From positions 11,438-75,437 of the forward strand of contig CACLQG010000003.1 in assembly GCA_902609035.1 (NCBI GenBank): a stretch of DNA of 64,000 nt, given 5' to 3'. Under the pieces are notes generated by a model. The model saw only the letters and a program-made list of their open reading frames with translations. It did not search any database and was not told the DNA's origin. The DNA comes from an uncultured Bacteroidota bacterium (GTDB lineage: Bacteria; Bacteroidota; Bacteroidia; Flavobacteriales; Flavobacteriaceae). Made by a program: the position numbers and the translations under genes. This document shows, piece after piece, positions 34,228 to 46,795 of the stretch (positions within the stretch are counted from its first letter, which is position 1; the number at the start of each line of letters is the position of its first letter).

Positions 34228-36563
34228 TAACTTTTTATTTTGAGTTTTGCAAAACGCAAGAGGAGATACTTTTTTCCTACCCCTGTAAAATCAATTAGAG
34301 CTTTCTTATCATTAGCTATTCCTTCAATTGATAGAACTTTTCCATAGCCAAATCTGGCGTGTTCGACTTTCATACCCTCATTTAGCTTTAATATTTGAGT
34401 TGTAAGAAGAGCTGTTTTAGAGGTTTCTTCAGTATCTATTTTTATGAGTTTTCCCAATTTATTTTTACTCTGTGCAGTATTTTTTTTCGAGTATGCAAGT
34501 TTATCCCTTGATAATTTTTTGGGAGAATCTAACCCGCCAAAAATTGCCTTATCAACCATGGGTTTAAAAACATAATTATCTCTGGGGATTATATAATCTA
34601 TGTACTGATCATCCATTTCTTCAATGAATCGGCTCGGTTCTGCCTCAACCAGATTCCCCCAACGATATCGAGTAAGGGTATAAGTCAAGACAGCCCTTTC
34701 CTCTGCTCGAGTTAATGCAACATAAAATAACCTTCGCTCTTCTTCCAATTCGCTCCGTGTATTTAGACTGAGCGCAGAGGGAAATAAGTCTTCTTCCATG
34801 CCCACTATAAAAACAACGGGAAATTCTAAACCTTTAGATAGGTGGATAGTCATCAAATAGACAAAATCTTCACTCCCCTCTTTTTCAATATCAAAATCGG
34901 TTGCCAACGCTACATCCTCCATAAACTCGGATAAACTTCCTGAAGTGTCAGCAAGTTCTCTTTGACCTTCTACAAAATCTCTTATACCGTTAAGTAATTC
35001 CTCTATATTCTCTACTTTGGAAACCCCTTCAGGGGTTCCATCTTTTTTTAATTCCAGTACCATACCACTTTTTTTGGCTATTAAATCGGCAATTTCAAAT
35101 GCATTGGATTTTTGGTTTGCTATTTGTAAACTTAAAATAAAATTGACAAAACCTTCAAGTTTTTTTAGGGTACCTGAATTCAAGGATAGATTGAGATTTC
35201 GAACGTTTTGAAGTGTTTCAAATAGTGAAAGATTATTATTTTTAGCCCCGATTATCAATTTGTCTAGAGTCGCTTGCCCTATACCTCTTGCGGGATAATT
35301 AATTACCCTTTTTAGGCTTTCCTCGTCTTTGGGATTGATAATAAGTCGAAAATATGCTAACAAATCTTTTATTTCTTTTCTTTGGTAGAACGAGAGACCA
35401 CCATAAATCCGATAAGGAATGTCTCGCTTTCTTAGTGCATCCTCAATTGCTCTGGATTGTGTATTGGTTCGATACAATATGGCAAATTCGTTGTTTTGGC
35501 GTTGCTCCTGCATTTTAATCTCAAAAATTTGAGAAGCAACTTCCCTGCCCTCATCAGCATCGGTTGAACACCTTTGCACCTTAATTTTACTTCCCTCAAG
35601 ATTAGAAGTCCAAACCACCTTCTCAATCTTATTTTTATTATGACTTATAATAGAATTGGCAGCATTAACAATGTTTTTAGTTGAACGGTAGTTTTGTTCT
35701 AGTCGATAAAGCTTTACATCATGGTAGTCTTTTTGGAAATTCAGAATGTTATTAATATTTGCTCCACGAAATCCATAAATACTTTGTGCATCATCTCCTA
35801 CCACACAAATATTCTGATATTTATCGGACAAAGCTCTTACAATCAAGTATTGAGAGTGATTGGTATCTTGATACTCATCCACAAGTATATAGCGAAAACG
35901 ATCTTGATATTTAGCCAAAACTCTAGGGTGCATATTTAACAACTCATTGGTTTTAAGTAAGAGGTCGTCGAAATCCATTGCACCAGCCTTAAAACAACGC
36001 TCTACATATTCTTTGTAAATTTCTCCAAGCTTGGGTCTTCGTGACATTACATCAGCATCCTGAAGCTCTGGATCATTTAGATAGGCTTTAACAGTTATAA
36101 GACTATTTTTGAAAGATGAAATTCTATTTCTGATTTGTTTGAACTTGTATATGTCTTTATCAAGTCCCATTTCTTTGATTATGGCCGCAATCAACCGATT
36201 ACTGTCTTGGGTGTCATAAATTGTAAAGTCTCTTTGAAAACCCAATTTATCAGCTTCTTGTCTAAGAATTCTTGCAAAGACGGAATGAAAGGTACCCATC
36301 CATAGGTTTTTGGCCTCTCCCTCCCCTACTAGTTCTACTATACGCGCTTTCATCTCCCGAGAAGCTTTATTCGTGAAAGTCAACGAAAGTATGGAAAAAG
36401 GATCTACGCCCTGTTTCATCAGATGGGCAATTCGATAGGTCAAAACACGGGTTTTACCAGAGCCAGCACCTGCAATTACCATTAATGGGCCATCCTTGTG
36501 CAGGACAGGCTCTAGTTGAGTTTCGTTCAATTCTTTTAAGTAATACGTGGTTATATTATTCAC
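34227..36563 (-). CDS. UvrD/PcrA-type superfamily 1 DNA helicase
   Basis: A 778-residue ATP-dependent 3'-5' helicase for repair and removal of RecA or transcription complexes. Walker A AGAGSGKTRVLTYRI is near residue 35. Further SF1 motifs follow in order: LTFTNKASREMKARI, the Walker B region YILVDEYQDTN, VGDDAQSIYGFRGA, RLEQNYRSTKNI, MTIHLSKGLEFPVVFI and VALTRAEERAVLTY. The C-terminal 50 residues (VEHARFGYGKVLSIEG) are the Tudor-like module that contacts RNA polymerase in PcrA. The start is GTG at 36563; no closer ATG precedes the LNETQLEPV segment. It overlaps the Sua5 gene. Confidence 0.94.
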   Translation of the reverse strand: MNNITTYYLKELNETQLEPVLHKDGPLMVIAGAGSGKTRVLTYRIAHLMKQGVDPFSILSLTFTNKASREMKARIVELVGEGEAKNLWMGTFHSVFARILRQEADKLGFQRDFTIYDTQDSNRLIAAIIKEMGLDKDIYKFKQIRNRISSFKNSLITVKAYLNDPELQDADVMSRRPKLGEIYKEYVERCFKAGAMDFDDLLLKTNELLNMHPRVLAKYQDRFRYILVDEYQDTNHSQYLIVRALSDKYQNICVVGDDAQSIYGFRGANINNILNFQKDYHDVKLYRLEQNYRSTKNIVNAANSIISHNKNKIEKVVWTSNLEGSKIKVQRCSTDADEGREVASQIFEIKMQEQRQNNEFAILYRTNTQSRAIEDALRKRDIPYRIYGGLSFYQRKEIKDLLAYFRLIINPKDEESLKRVINYPARGIGQATLDKLIIGAKNNNLSLFETLQNVRNLNLSLNSGTLKKLEGFVNFILSLQIANQKSNAFEIADLIAKKSGMVLELKKDGTPEGVSKVENIEELLNGIRDFVEGQRELADTSGSLSEFMEDVALATDFDIEKEGSEDFVYLMTIHLSKGLEFPVVFIVGMEEDLFPSALSLNTRSELEEERRLFYVALTRAEERAVLTYTLTRYRWGNLVEAEPSRFIEEMDDQYIDYIIPRDNYVFKPMVDKAIFGGLDSPKKLSRDKLAYSKKNTAQSKNKLGKLIKIDTEETSKTALLTTQILKLNEGMKVEHARFGYGKVLSIEGIANDKKALIDFTGVGKKYLLLRFAKLKIKS

Positions 36564-36694
36564 AAATTAAAATTAAGAGAATAATTATAGCTTGTAAAGA
36601 ACTCTTGCTTATAGTTATTCACACCTCTGATAATTTCGTGATATTATACAATCTTCTTTTATCCCAAATTAAAGGAAGTTTTAAACAATAGAAA

Positions 36695-36723
36695 TTGAAT
36701 GACATCCAAAACGATTATTTTTG
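36695..36723 (+). promoter_or_regulatory. Promoter of recG: TTG - 18 bases - TATTTTTG
   Basis: A -33 TTG (36695-36697) and a -7 TATTTTTG (36716-36723) at 18-base spacing match the Bacteroidota sigma-factor consensus. The motif ends 8 bases before the recG ATG (36732), so the leader is at most a few bases. Confidence 0.65.
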
Positions 36724-36731
36724 TGAAATAA

Positions 36732-38831
36732 ATGGATGCACTTCAAACCCCTATTGAATACTTAAAAGGCGTTGGCCCGAGTCGTGCCAAACTACTTAAA
36801 GAGGAATTAAACCTTTATACCTTTCAGGATTTACTGCACCTTTTTCCCCAACGGCACATAGATCGATCAACCTTTTACAAAATCAAGGAATTACCGAGAA
36901 ACTCATCAGAAGTCCAAATAAAAGGAGAAATTATAAAAACCCAAATGATACAACAGAAAAATGGAAAAAGACTGTTAGCCACTTTCTCTGATGGAGAGAA
37001 CACTATGGAACTTGTATGGTTCCGAGGACATCAGTGGATTAAAGAAAGTCTGAAATCAAATATTCCATATGTGATTTTTGGTCGACTCAACTGGTATGCC
37101 AACCGTCCCAATATGCCTCATCCAGAAATGGATACGCTGGAAAACTTTGACAAAGGTTTTTCAAAAAGCTTACAAGCCGTCTATCCAAGTAGCGAAAAAT
37201 TGGTCTCTAAGGGAATATCTCAAAGGGTAATCATCAAAATGATGACCGAGCTATTGCAATCTATGAAGAATCCTTTTGCCGAGACACTACCTGAAGATTT
37301 GCGCTCCAAATACAATTTAATCGATAAGCAAAACGCGTTAAAGAATATTCATTTCCCCATCGATCAAAATGCCCTAACTGCTGCCGAAAATCGTTTAAAG
37401 TATGAGGAGTTGTTTTTCATTCAATTACAATTATTGATGAAAAATTTACAGCGTAAACAAAAAATAAAAGGCTTTATTTTTCGAAAGGTAGGCAAACATT
37501 TTAATAACTTTTTTAATGAAAAATTACCCTTTGATTTGACTGAAGCCCAAAAACGGGTCATCCGCGAGATTCGAATGGATACGGGTAGTGGACAACAAAT
37601 GAACCGATTACTTCAAGGTGATGTAGGATCAGGAAAAACGATAGTAGCTCTTATGGTAATGTTGATAGCTGCTGATAATGGTTTTCAGTCCTGTCTTATG
37701 GCACCAACGGAAATACTTGCCAAACAACATTTTCAATCGTTAAAATCCTTGATGGGTGATTTGGGAATATCCATTGCATTGTTGACAGGTAGCACCAAAA
37801 AAGCAGAAAGAAACGAACTAGCAATTACTTTGGAATCTGGTGATTTGAATATTTTGATTGGAACCCATGCGGTAATTGAAGACAAGGTTAAGTTCAAGAA
37901 CTTAGGTTTAGCCGTTGTTGATGAACAACACCGGTTTGGTGTGGCTCAAAGGGCCAAGCTTTGGCAAAAGAATGTGATTCCTCCGCATGTACTGGTCATG
38001 ACAGCTACTCCTATTCCACGTACCTTGGCCATGAGTGTTTATGGTGATTTGGATATCTCCATTATTGATGAGTTACCCCCAGGTAGGATAAAGGTAAAGA
38101 CCCTACACAGATTCGATAGCAATCGTTTAAAAGTATTCAAATTTATTTCAGATGAAATCAAAAAAGGAAGACAAATCTATGTTGTTTACCCCTTGATCAA
38201 AGAATCTGAAAAAATGGATTACAAAGACTTAATGGATGGTTATGAGAGTATTTCTAGAGCCTTTCCTCCTCCCCAATTTCAAATCAGTATCGTTCATGGG
38301 AAGATCCCTGCAAAGGACAAGGACTATGAGATGGAACGTTTTATAAAAAAACAAACGCAAATTATGGTAGCTACAACAGTTATTGAAGTGGGTGTTAATG
38401 TCCCCAATGCCTCTGTAATGGTGATTGAAAGTGCAGAACGCTTTGGTTTGTCTCAACTCCATCAATTACGAGGTCGGGTGGGGCGCGGAAATGATCAAAG
38501 TTACTGTATTCTGATGAGCGGTCATAAATTGAGTATAGAAGCCAAAACCCGTCTAGAGACTATGACTTCAACGACCGATGGTTTTAAAATTGCAGAGGTG
38601 GACTTAAAACTAAGAGGTCCCGGTGACCTTATGGGTACTCAACAAAGTGGGGTTTTACAGCTTAAAATTGCTAATATAATTAAAGACAAAAAGTGGCTTA
38701 TAAGCGCTCGAAATGATGCATTTGCCTTATTGCGTGATGACCCACAATTAAAAACAGAAAAAAATATCCCATTAAGGCAAACCTTAGCCAAAATGAAAGC
38801 TTATCAAAACATATGGAATTACATCAGTTAG
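36732..38831 (+). CDS. recG: ATP-dependent DNA helicase RecG
   Basis: Branch-migration and fork-reversal helicase. The 699-residue protein has an N-terminal wedge/OB domain (GVGPSRAKLLKEEL ... SSEVQIKGEI), then SF2 motifs: RLLQGDVGSGKTIVA (Walker A, near 296), APTEILAKQH, AVVDEQHRFGVAQR (the DEQH box, near 396), MTATPIPRTLAMSVYGDLD, ATTVIEVGVNVPNASVMVIE and QLRGRVGRG. The C-terminal TRG segment follows. All motifs are intact and length is standard. It is divergent from the UvrD gene and followed by pheT after 61 bases. Confidence 0.96.
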   Translation: MDALQTPIEYLKGVGPSRAKLLKEELNLYTFQDLLHLFPQRHIDRSTFYKIKELPRNSSEVQIKGEIIKTQMIQQKNGKRLLATFSDGENTMELVWFRGHQWIKESLKSNIPYVIFGRLNWYANRPNMPHPEMDTLENFDKGFSKSLQAVYPSSEKLVSKGISQRVIIKMMTELLQSMKNPFAETLPEDLRSKYNLIDKQNALKNIHFPIDQNALTAAENRLKYEELFFIQLQLLMKNLQRKQKIKGFIFRKVGKHFNNFFNEKLPFDLTEAQKRVIREIRMDTGSGQQMNRLLQGDVGSGKTIVALMVMLIAADNGFQSCLMAPTEILAKQHFQSLKSLMGDLGISIALLTGSTKKAERNELAITLESGDLNILIGTHAVIEDKVKFKNLGLAVVDEQHRFGVAQRAKLWQKNVIPPHVLVMTATPIPRTLAMSVYGDLDISIIDELPPGRIKVKTLHRFDSNRLKVFKFISDEIKKGRQIYVVYPLIKESEKMDYKDLMDGYESISRAFPPPQFQISIVHGKIPAKDKDYEMERFIKKQTQIMVATTVIEVGVNVPNASVMVIESAERFGLSQLHQLRGRVGRGNDQSYCILMSGHKLSIEAKTRLETMTSTTDGFKIAEVDLKLRGPGDLMGTQQSGVLQLKIANIIKDKKWLISARNDAFALLRDDPQLKTEKNIPLRQTLAKMKAYQNIWNYIS

Positions 38832-38892
38832 AAAATGTGGTTAAGCATAGATTCTTATCTTTACGAAGCTATTTATAAGTCATTCATTCTAG

Positions 38893-41313
38893 ATGAAAAT
38901 ATCATACAACTGGATCAAGCAGTCTCTTAACATAGATCTTCCCAAAGAGCAAGTATCTGAAATATTGACTGATTTAGGTTTGGAAGTTGAAGGCATTACT
39001 ACATATGAATCTGTAAAAGGTGGCCTCAAGGGAGTGATTGTCGGTGAGGTATTGCGTTGTGAACAACACCCAAATGCCGATCGTCTCTATGTAACAGAGG
39101 TCGATTTGGGATACAAGAAAGTACAGATCGTATGTGGTGCTTCAAATATTGCCCAAGGTCAAAAAGTAGCTGTTGCAACAGTTGGAACTTCTTTGTATAA
39201 CAATGATGGTCAATCATTTTTTATTAAGAAAAGTAAAATCAGAGGAGAGGAAAGCCAAGGAATGATTTGTGCTGAGGTTGAGCTAAGTCTTGGGTCTTCC
39301 CACGATAGGATCATGGTTTTGGATGCCGATTTGAAAAATGGCACCCCATGTAACGAAGTTTTTGATATCGAAATCGACACTGTTTTTGAAATTGGACTTA
39401 CTCCCAACCGAGCAGATGCCATGAGTCATATGGGTGTTGCTCGTGATTTAAAAGCGTACTTTCAATTTAAGGGGATTGAATTTAAATGGACAATGCCCGT
39501 TACGGATCAATTCAAGACAGAACCTTCCAATAAAAAGTTCAAAGTTGATGTAGAAGCAAAAGACAAATCACCTATATATATGGGGGTTACCATCACTAAC
39601 TTGAAAATTAAACCTTCTCCCAATTGGATGCAAAATCGATTAAAAGCACTCGGCATATCCCCAAAAAATAATGTAGTGGACATCACCAATTATGTATTAC
39701 ACGACTTGGGACAGCCACTTCATGCCTTTGACTTAGACAAAATCAATGGAGGAATAGTTGTAAAAACTGTAGATCAAGGCACCCCCTTTGTTACATTAGA
39801 TGGAGTGGAGCGAAAACTCCATTCGGAGGACTTGATGATTTGTGACCATCTAAACCCAATATGCATTGCGGGAGTATTTGGTGGACAGAAATCAGGAGTT
39901 AATGAGACCACTAAAAGTATATTTTTAGAAAGTGCCTATTTTGATCCCATTAGTGTGAGAAAATCCGCTAAAAGACATGGATTAAACACAGATGCTTCAT
40001 TTAGATTTGAACGAGGTATCGATCCAGAAATCACACTTTTTGCTCTCAAACACGCCGCCAATTTGATAATAGAATTGGCCGGAGGCATTGTTGAAGGTGA
40101 ATTACATCAAATTAAACAAGATTTGCCCGAAAAATCAAAATTCATTTTGAGTTTTGAACAAATCAATAAAACTATTGGAGAAGAAATTTCTAAAGATGAT
40201 ATATCTAATATTCTAACTGGACTTGAAATCAAAATTGAGGACTCTGATGAACAGGGAATGTTGATTGAAATACCTCGATATAGAGTTGACGTTACCCGTC
40301 CAGCAGATGTGATAGAGGAGATTCTCAGACTATATGGATACAACAATATTCTTATTTCGGGGATGTTAAATACTAATATGCCAAATTTTGAAAATTTGAA
40401 TGATCACCAAATCTCAGAACGTATTTCCAATCAATTGGTGAGTTTGGGGTTTAACGAAATGATAAATAACTCCATTTCAAATCCAGTATTTAATGAATTT
40501 TTAGAAGGTGTTCATTTTCAAAATGGGGTCAATATAATAAATCCTTTGGGCCAGGAACTTTCCCAAATGCGTGCTTCTCTCCTTACTGGGGCCCTTGAAG
40601 TGGTTGCTTTCAACCTCAATCGACAATCCAAATCACTAAAATTATTTGAGTTGGGTAAAACCTATCACAAAGTGGAAAAAGGATTTAAAGAACAAAAATA
40701 TCTCTCTTTGGTTATTACGGGTGATGTCTACAAAGAAAACTGGAATACCAGTACTAAACCTCAAATTTTTTATTATTTGAAAGGGATTATCAGTCAACTC
40801 ATTCAAAAAAACTGCCCTCAGCATTGGGAGGAGAGCAGTTCAAACAAATATATTTTTTCAGAAGGACTTACTTATTCAAATAAAGGGATTTCACTTTTAC
40901 ACTTTGGTTTTCTTAAAAAAGGAATATGTCAAAAATTTGATATCGATCAAGATGTTCTTTATGCGGAAATCAATTTTGATGAGCTTTCTCAAAGAATAAG
41001 AAATAATACTATTAACTTTCAGGAGATCCCAAAATTCCCAATGGTAAGAAGAGATTTCGCACTTCTTCTTGATGTTTCTGTTCCTTTTGATGCGTTGAAA
41101 AATATCGCTTTGAAAACCGAAAAAAATATTCTCAATTCAGTCCAGCTTTTTGATGTATATGAAGGAAAAAATTTACCCAAAGGGAAAAAATCTTATGGTG
41201 TCAGTTTTTATTTTCAGGATACAAGAAAGACACTAACAGACAAATACGTAGATAAGGTGATGGGGAAATTCCAAGAGAAATTTGAAACTGAACTGGGAGC
41301 ACAGTTACGTTAA
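38893..41313 (+). CDS. pheT: Phenylalanyl-tRNA synthetase beta subunit
   Basis: Tetramer partner of PheS. The 806-residue protein has the expected domain order: an N-terminal half with tRNA-binding EMAP-like domain (VGEVLRCEQHPNADRLYVTEVD, CGASNIAQGQKVAVA), B3/B4 editing domain (SPIYMGVTITN ... NNVVDITNYVLHDLGQPLHAFD), B5 domain, the catalytic-like core with RFERGIDPE and LFELGKTY, and the C-terminal FDX-ACB anticodon-binding domain (PKFPMVRRDFALLLDVSVPFD). Length is normal. PheS is not in the window, as is common in Bacteroidota. A hairpin lies just downstream. Confidence 0.97.
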   Translation: MKISYNWIKQSLNIDLPKEQVSEILTDLGLEVEGITTYESVKGGLKGVIVGEVLRCEQHPNADRLYVTEVDLGYKKVQIVCGASNIAQGQKVAVATVGTSLYNNDGQSFFIKKSKIRGEESQGMICAEVELSLGSSHDRIMVLDADLKNGTPCNEVFDIEIDTVFEIGLTPNRADAMSHMGVARDLKAYFQFKGIEFKWTMPVTDQFKTEPSNKKFKVDVEAKDKSPIYMGVTITNLKIKPSPNWMQNRLKALGISPKNNVVDITNYVLHDLGQPLHAFDLDKINGGIVVKTVDQGTPFVTLDGVERKLHSEDLMICDHLNPICIAGVFGGQKSGVNETTKSIFLESAYFDPISVRKSAKRHGLNTDASFRFERGIDPEITLFALKHAANLIIELAGGIVEGELHQIKQDLPEKSKFILSFEQINKTIGEEISKDDISNILTGLEIKIEDSDEQGMLIEIPRYRVDVTRPADVIEEILRLYGYNNILISGMLNTNMPNFENLNDHQISERISNQLVSLGFNEMINNSISNPVFNEFLEGVHFQNGVNIINPLGQELSQMRASLLTGALEVVAFNLNRQSKSLKLFELGKTYHKVEKGFKEQKYLSLVITGDVYKENWNTSTKPQIFYYLKGIISQLIQKNCPQHWEESSSNKYIFSEGLTYSNKGISLLHFGFLKKGICQKFDIDQDVLYAEINFDELSQRIRNNTINFQEIPKFPMVRRDFALLLDVSVPFDALKNIALKTEKNILNSVQLFDVYEGKNLPKGKKSYGVSFYFQDTRKTLTDKYVDKVMGKFQEKFETELGAQLR

Positions 41314-41333
41314 TAAAAAAATCAGCTTTTCTT

Positions 41334-41351
41334 TTTTAGCTTTTGCTAAAA
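41334..41351 (+). terminator. Possible terminator hairpin after pheT
   Basis: Perfect 7-base stem TTTTAGC / GCTAAAA around a TTTT loop, 21 bases after the pheT stop. The stem is AT-rich and the following ATAATTTT is a poor U-tract, so this is a weak candidate. Confidence 0.35.
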
Positions 41352-41390
41352 CATAATTTTATTCATAATTTTACAAAATGAAAAAGAAAG

Positions 41391-42068
41391 ATGATGATGA
41401 AATTCTTCCCTACTACTCAAATTGATCGTATCCTCGAAAAAATAGCTCAACAAGATGCTACTGCTGACTTTAATAAATTATTTAATTGTCACCACTCAAA
41501 TTCCAACAGCACAAATGATTTTGATTTTGACCAACTGGATAGTAAAAAAATTTTCCACTTAGAACAAATCAGAAAAGTTTGTATTGACTATCGATTAAGG
41601 TTTCTAGACTTAAAGTATTTTAAAGGTAATATCCCTATAGAAGGGATTGAAAAAATAATTCAATTGGAAAAGGTGCACCAAACCACCCTTGATAATTTTA
41701 AAGTAATGGCACCTTCCGTACTTTTTAGGCTTAAGAAAACAGATGACCCTTTATTATTCGTTCCTCTTGGAAATAATTATTTCTATCTCATTCACAAATG
41801 GGGCAATGATCTTTCATTCTTCAGAAAAGCTTGGGCATGGCCATTCAAGAATATTTGGAACCTATTGATTGCTGTCTTGATTGTAAGTTTTTTTACAACC
41901 CTTGTGACACCTTATCAAATCTTTACTAAAACACCCACATCTTCTACTTTTTGGATGTTGTACTTCTTTATGTTTAAGGCAATTGCTTCTATAGTACTAT
42001 TCTATGGCTTTGCCTTAGGAAAAAACTTTAACCCAGCGATTTGGAATAATCGTCATGATAAAACCTAA
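41391..42068 (+). CDS. Conserved-looking hypothetical protein with two C-terminal transmembrane helices
   Basis: I do not recognise a family. The 225-residue protein is soluble and charged up to about residue 150, with a central Lys/Leu-rich helical part (LEQIRKVCIDYRLRFLDLKYFKG) and a block VLFRLKKTDDPLLFVPLGNNYFYLIHKWGNDLS. Two hydrophobic helices follow (about 158-177 and 188-208), and it ends FGFALGKNFNPAIWNNRHDKT-like (GKNFNPAIWNN). Start is one of three consecutive ATG codons at 41391-41399; another ATG at 41378 is in a different frame and stops early. Nucleotide composition matches its neighbours, so it is probably native. Confidence 0.7.
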   Translation: MMMKFFPTTQIDRILEKIAQQDATADFNKLFNCHHSNSNSTNDFDFDQLDSKKIFHLEQIRKVCIDYRLRFLDLKYFKGNIPIEGIEKIIQLEKVHQTTLDNFKVMAPSVLFRLKKTDDPLLFVPLGNNYFYLIHKWGNDLSFFRKAWAWPFKNIWNLLIAVLIVSFFTTLVTPYQIFTKTPTSSTFWMLYFFMFKAIASIVLFYGFALGKNFNPAIWNNRHDKT

Positions 42069-42313
42069 TTGACTCAATTAATTCAAAAATATATCAAACT
42101 TTATAGTGTAACCCACATCAATAATTTGGCCTTCGTTTAAGCCATGCAAGTTTCAGGGATCATTCCTGTTGGAAAAGAAACAAAGGTAATTTTTTTGATT
42201 GGCAGGCTTTGGAAGCATGACTGAAGATTAAACGCTATGGGTTCATCAAGAAGAGAAGGAAAAAGCTTTAAAGAATCTTAAGCCCCAATTTATTTAACTT
42301 TTCCAATATTTTT

Positions 42314-42321
42314 TATTTTTG
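42314..42321 (+). promoter_or_regulatory. -7 element TATTTTTG before the DUF2490 gene
   Basis: Exact TAnnTTTG match ending five bases before the ATG at 42327, predicting a leaderless transcript. No TTG at standard -33 spacing. The rest of 42069-42313 shows nothing recognisable. Confidence 0.45.
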
Positions 42322-42326
42322 TCGCT

Positions 42327-43025
42327 ATGAAAAATTGGTTTTATTTAATCTCACTGATTTTTTTGTGCCTGCCCAACCCATCTCAAGCTCAAACGGACCC
42401 CGATGAATTGGGAAGTTGGTATATATATGTATTCAATACTCGATTCAAAAAAGACAGCCTCTTGGGGATACAGGGCGATATTCAGCACAGAAATTTCAAT
42501 ATTATTGGCGATTTACAACAGTTACTTATTAGAGGGGGTTTTACCTATATGCCCAATGAGAGTCATTTGAAGCTTACCGCGGGATATGCCTATATCAAAA
42601 CTGGAACTCAAGGGGATAGTCATAAAAGTATAATCGAAAATCGGTTTTATCAAGAAACCTCATTTCCTATACAATTGGGTAAAAGAATTTTTTCTAACCA
42701 TCGCTTTCGATATGAAATTCGTTTTGTAGATAATCAAGATTTCAGAACCCGGTATCGCTACAGTTTATTTATAAATATTCCTCTTAATAAAATTAAAATT
42801 GAACCCAAAACACTTTATCTTGGGTTCTATAATGAGATCTTTATCAATGGGCAAAGGAAAATAGCAAATGGAAAAATAGTGCCTTTTTTTGATCGAAATC
42901 GACTTTATGCGGCTTTTGGCTATGTATTAAAAAAAGGATTAAAAACACAATTTGGAATTATGAGACAAACTTCAAATAATTTTGGTAAAAACCAATTCCA
43001 ACTGAGTTTACACCATACTCTTTAG
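42327..43025 (+). CDS. DUF2490 domain-containing outer-membrane protein
   Basis: A 232-residue exported protein. The signal peptide MKNWFYLISLIFLCLPNPSQAQ probably ends at AQA-like SQAQ (residue 22). The mature part matches DUF2490: GSWYIYVFNTRF, then repeated amphipathic beta strands (LKLTAGYAYIKTG, FRYEIRFVDNQDFRTRYRYSLF, LYLGFYNEIFI, RLYAAFGYVLKK) and a final LSLHHTL. Alternating polar/aromatic residues suggest a small beta barrel in the outer membrane. No function is established for the family. It is convergent with the ABC-F gene, three bases between stops. Confidence 0.88.
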   Translation: MKNWFYLISLIFLCLPNPSQAQTDPDELGSWYIYVFNTRFKKDSLLGIQGDIQHRNFNIIGDLQQLLIRGGFTYMPNESHLKLTAGYAYIKTGTQGDSHKSIIENRFYQETSFPIQLGKRIFSNHRFRYEIRFVDNQDFRTRYRYSLFINIPLNKIKIEPKTLYLGFYNEIFINGQRKIANGKIVPFFDRNRLYAAFGYVLKKGLKTQFGIMRQTSNNFGKNQFQLSLHHTL

Positions 43026-43028
43026 AAA

Positions 43029-46123
<3,095 letters not shown>

Positions 46124-46125
46124 GG

Positions 46126-46779
46126 TTAATTCCCCTTTTTGTAATCCTCCAAAAATTTTCTAAGACCGCTATCTGTTAAAGGGTGTTTTAATAAACCCAT
46201 AATAGCATTTAGAGGTCCAGTTATTACATCTGCTCCTATTTTGGCACAATCGATGATGTGCATAGTATGACGAATGGAAGCCGCTAAAATTTCTGTTTCA
46301 AATGAATAGTTGTCATAAATTTCTCTAATTTCATTGATTAAAGACAATCCATCGGTAGAAATATCGTCCAAACGACCAATAAATGGTGAAATATAATTAG
46401 CTCCCGCTTTTGCCGCCAATAAAGCTTGACCGGCTGAGAAAATTAAGGTACAATTCGTCTTAATATTATGATCCGAAAAATATTTTAATGCTTTTACCCC
46501 GTCTTTTATCATAGGTATTTTAACCACTATTTGGGGATGTAATTCAGCCAATTGTTCTCCTTCCCTGACCATGCCCTCAAAATCCACAGAAATGACTTCA
46601 GCAGAAACATCTCCTTTTACAGATTTACAAATATCTACATAGTGTTTAAGGATGTTATCTGCCCCTGTAATACCCTCTTTGGCCATTAGAGATGGATTAG
46701 TGGTTACACCATCCAGAACACCAAGATCATGAGCCTCTTTTATTTGCTCTAAGTTGGCAGTATCAATAAAAAATTTCAT
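46126..46779 (-). CDS. Transaldolase / fructose-6-phosphate aldolase family protein
   Basis: A 217-residue TIM-barrel aldolase of the short transaldolase (MipB/TalC) type. It starts MKFFIDTANLEQIKEAHDLG, has DGVTTNPSLMAKEG, the Schiff-base Lys in VVKIPMIKDGVKAL, then NCTLIFSAGQALLAAKAGANYISPFIGRLDD. Members either perform the pentose-phosphate transaldolase reaction or cleave fructose-6-phosphate; in Bacteroidota they are normally the transaldolase. It is convergent with the preceding lipoprotein gene (2 bases between stops) and lies 16 bases after the SDR gene on the same strand. Confidence 0.93.
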   Translation of the reverse strand: MKFFIDTANLEQIKEAHDLGVLDGVTTNPSLMAKEGITGADNILKHYVDICKSVKGDVSAEVISVDFEGMVREGEQLAELHPQIVVKIPMIKDGVKALKYFSDHNIKTNCTLIFSAGQALLAAKAGANYISPFIGRLDDISTDGLSLINEIREIYDNYSFETEILAASIRHTMHIIDCAKIGADVITGPLNAIMGLLKHPLTDSGLRKFLEDYKKGN

Positions 46780-46795
46780 GTAGAATAGATTAAGA

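Noticed and set aside
36555..36575. -7 element (TTAATTTG) overlapping the UvrD/PcrA GTG start
   Set aside because: Only a partial match to TAnnTTTG, and its last base is the first base of the GTG start codon, so it cannot be the promoter of the gene from that start.
42069..42313. Possible gene fragment before the DUF2490 gene
   Set aside because: Frames are full of stops and no protein-like text over more than about 15 codons; treated as spacer.
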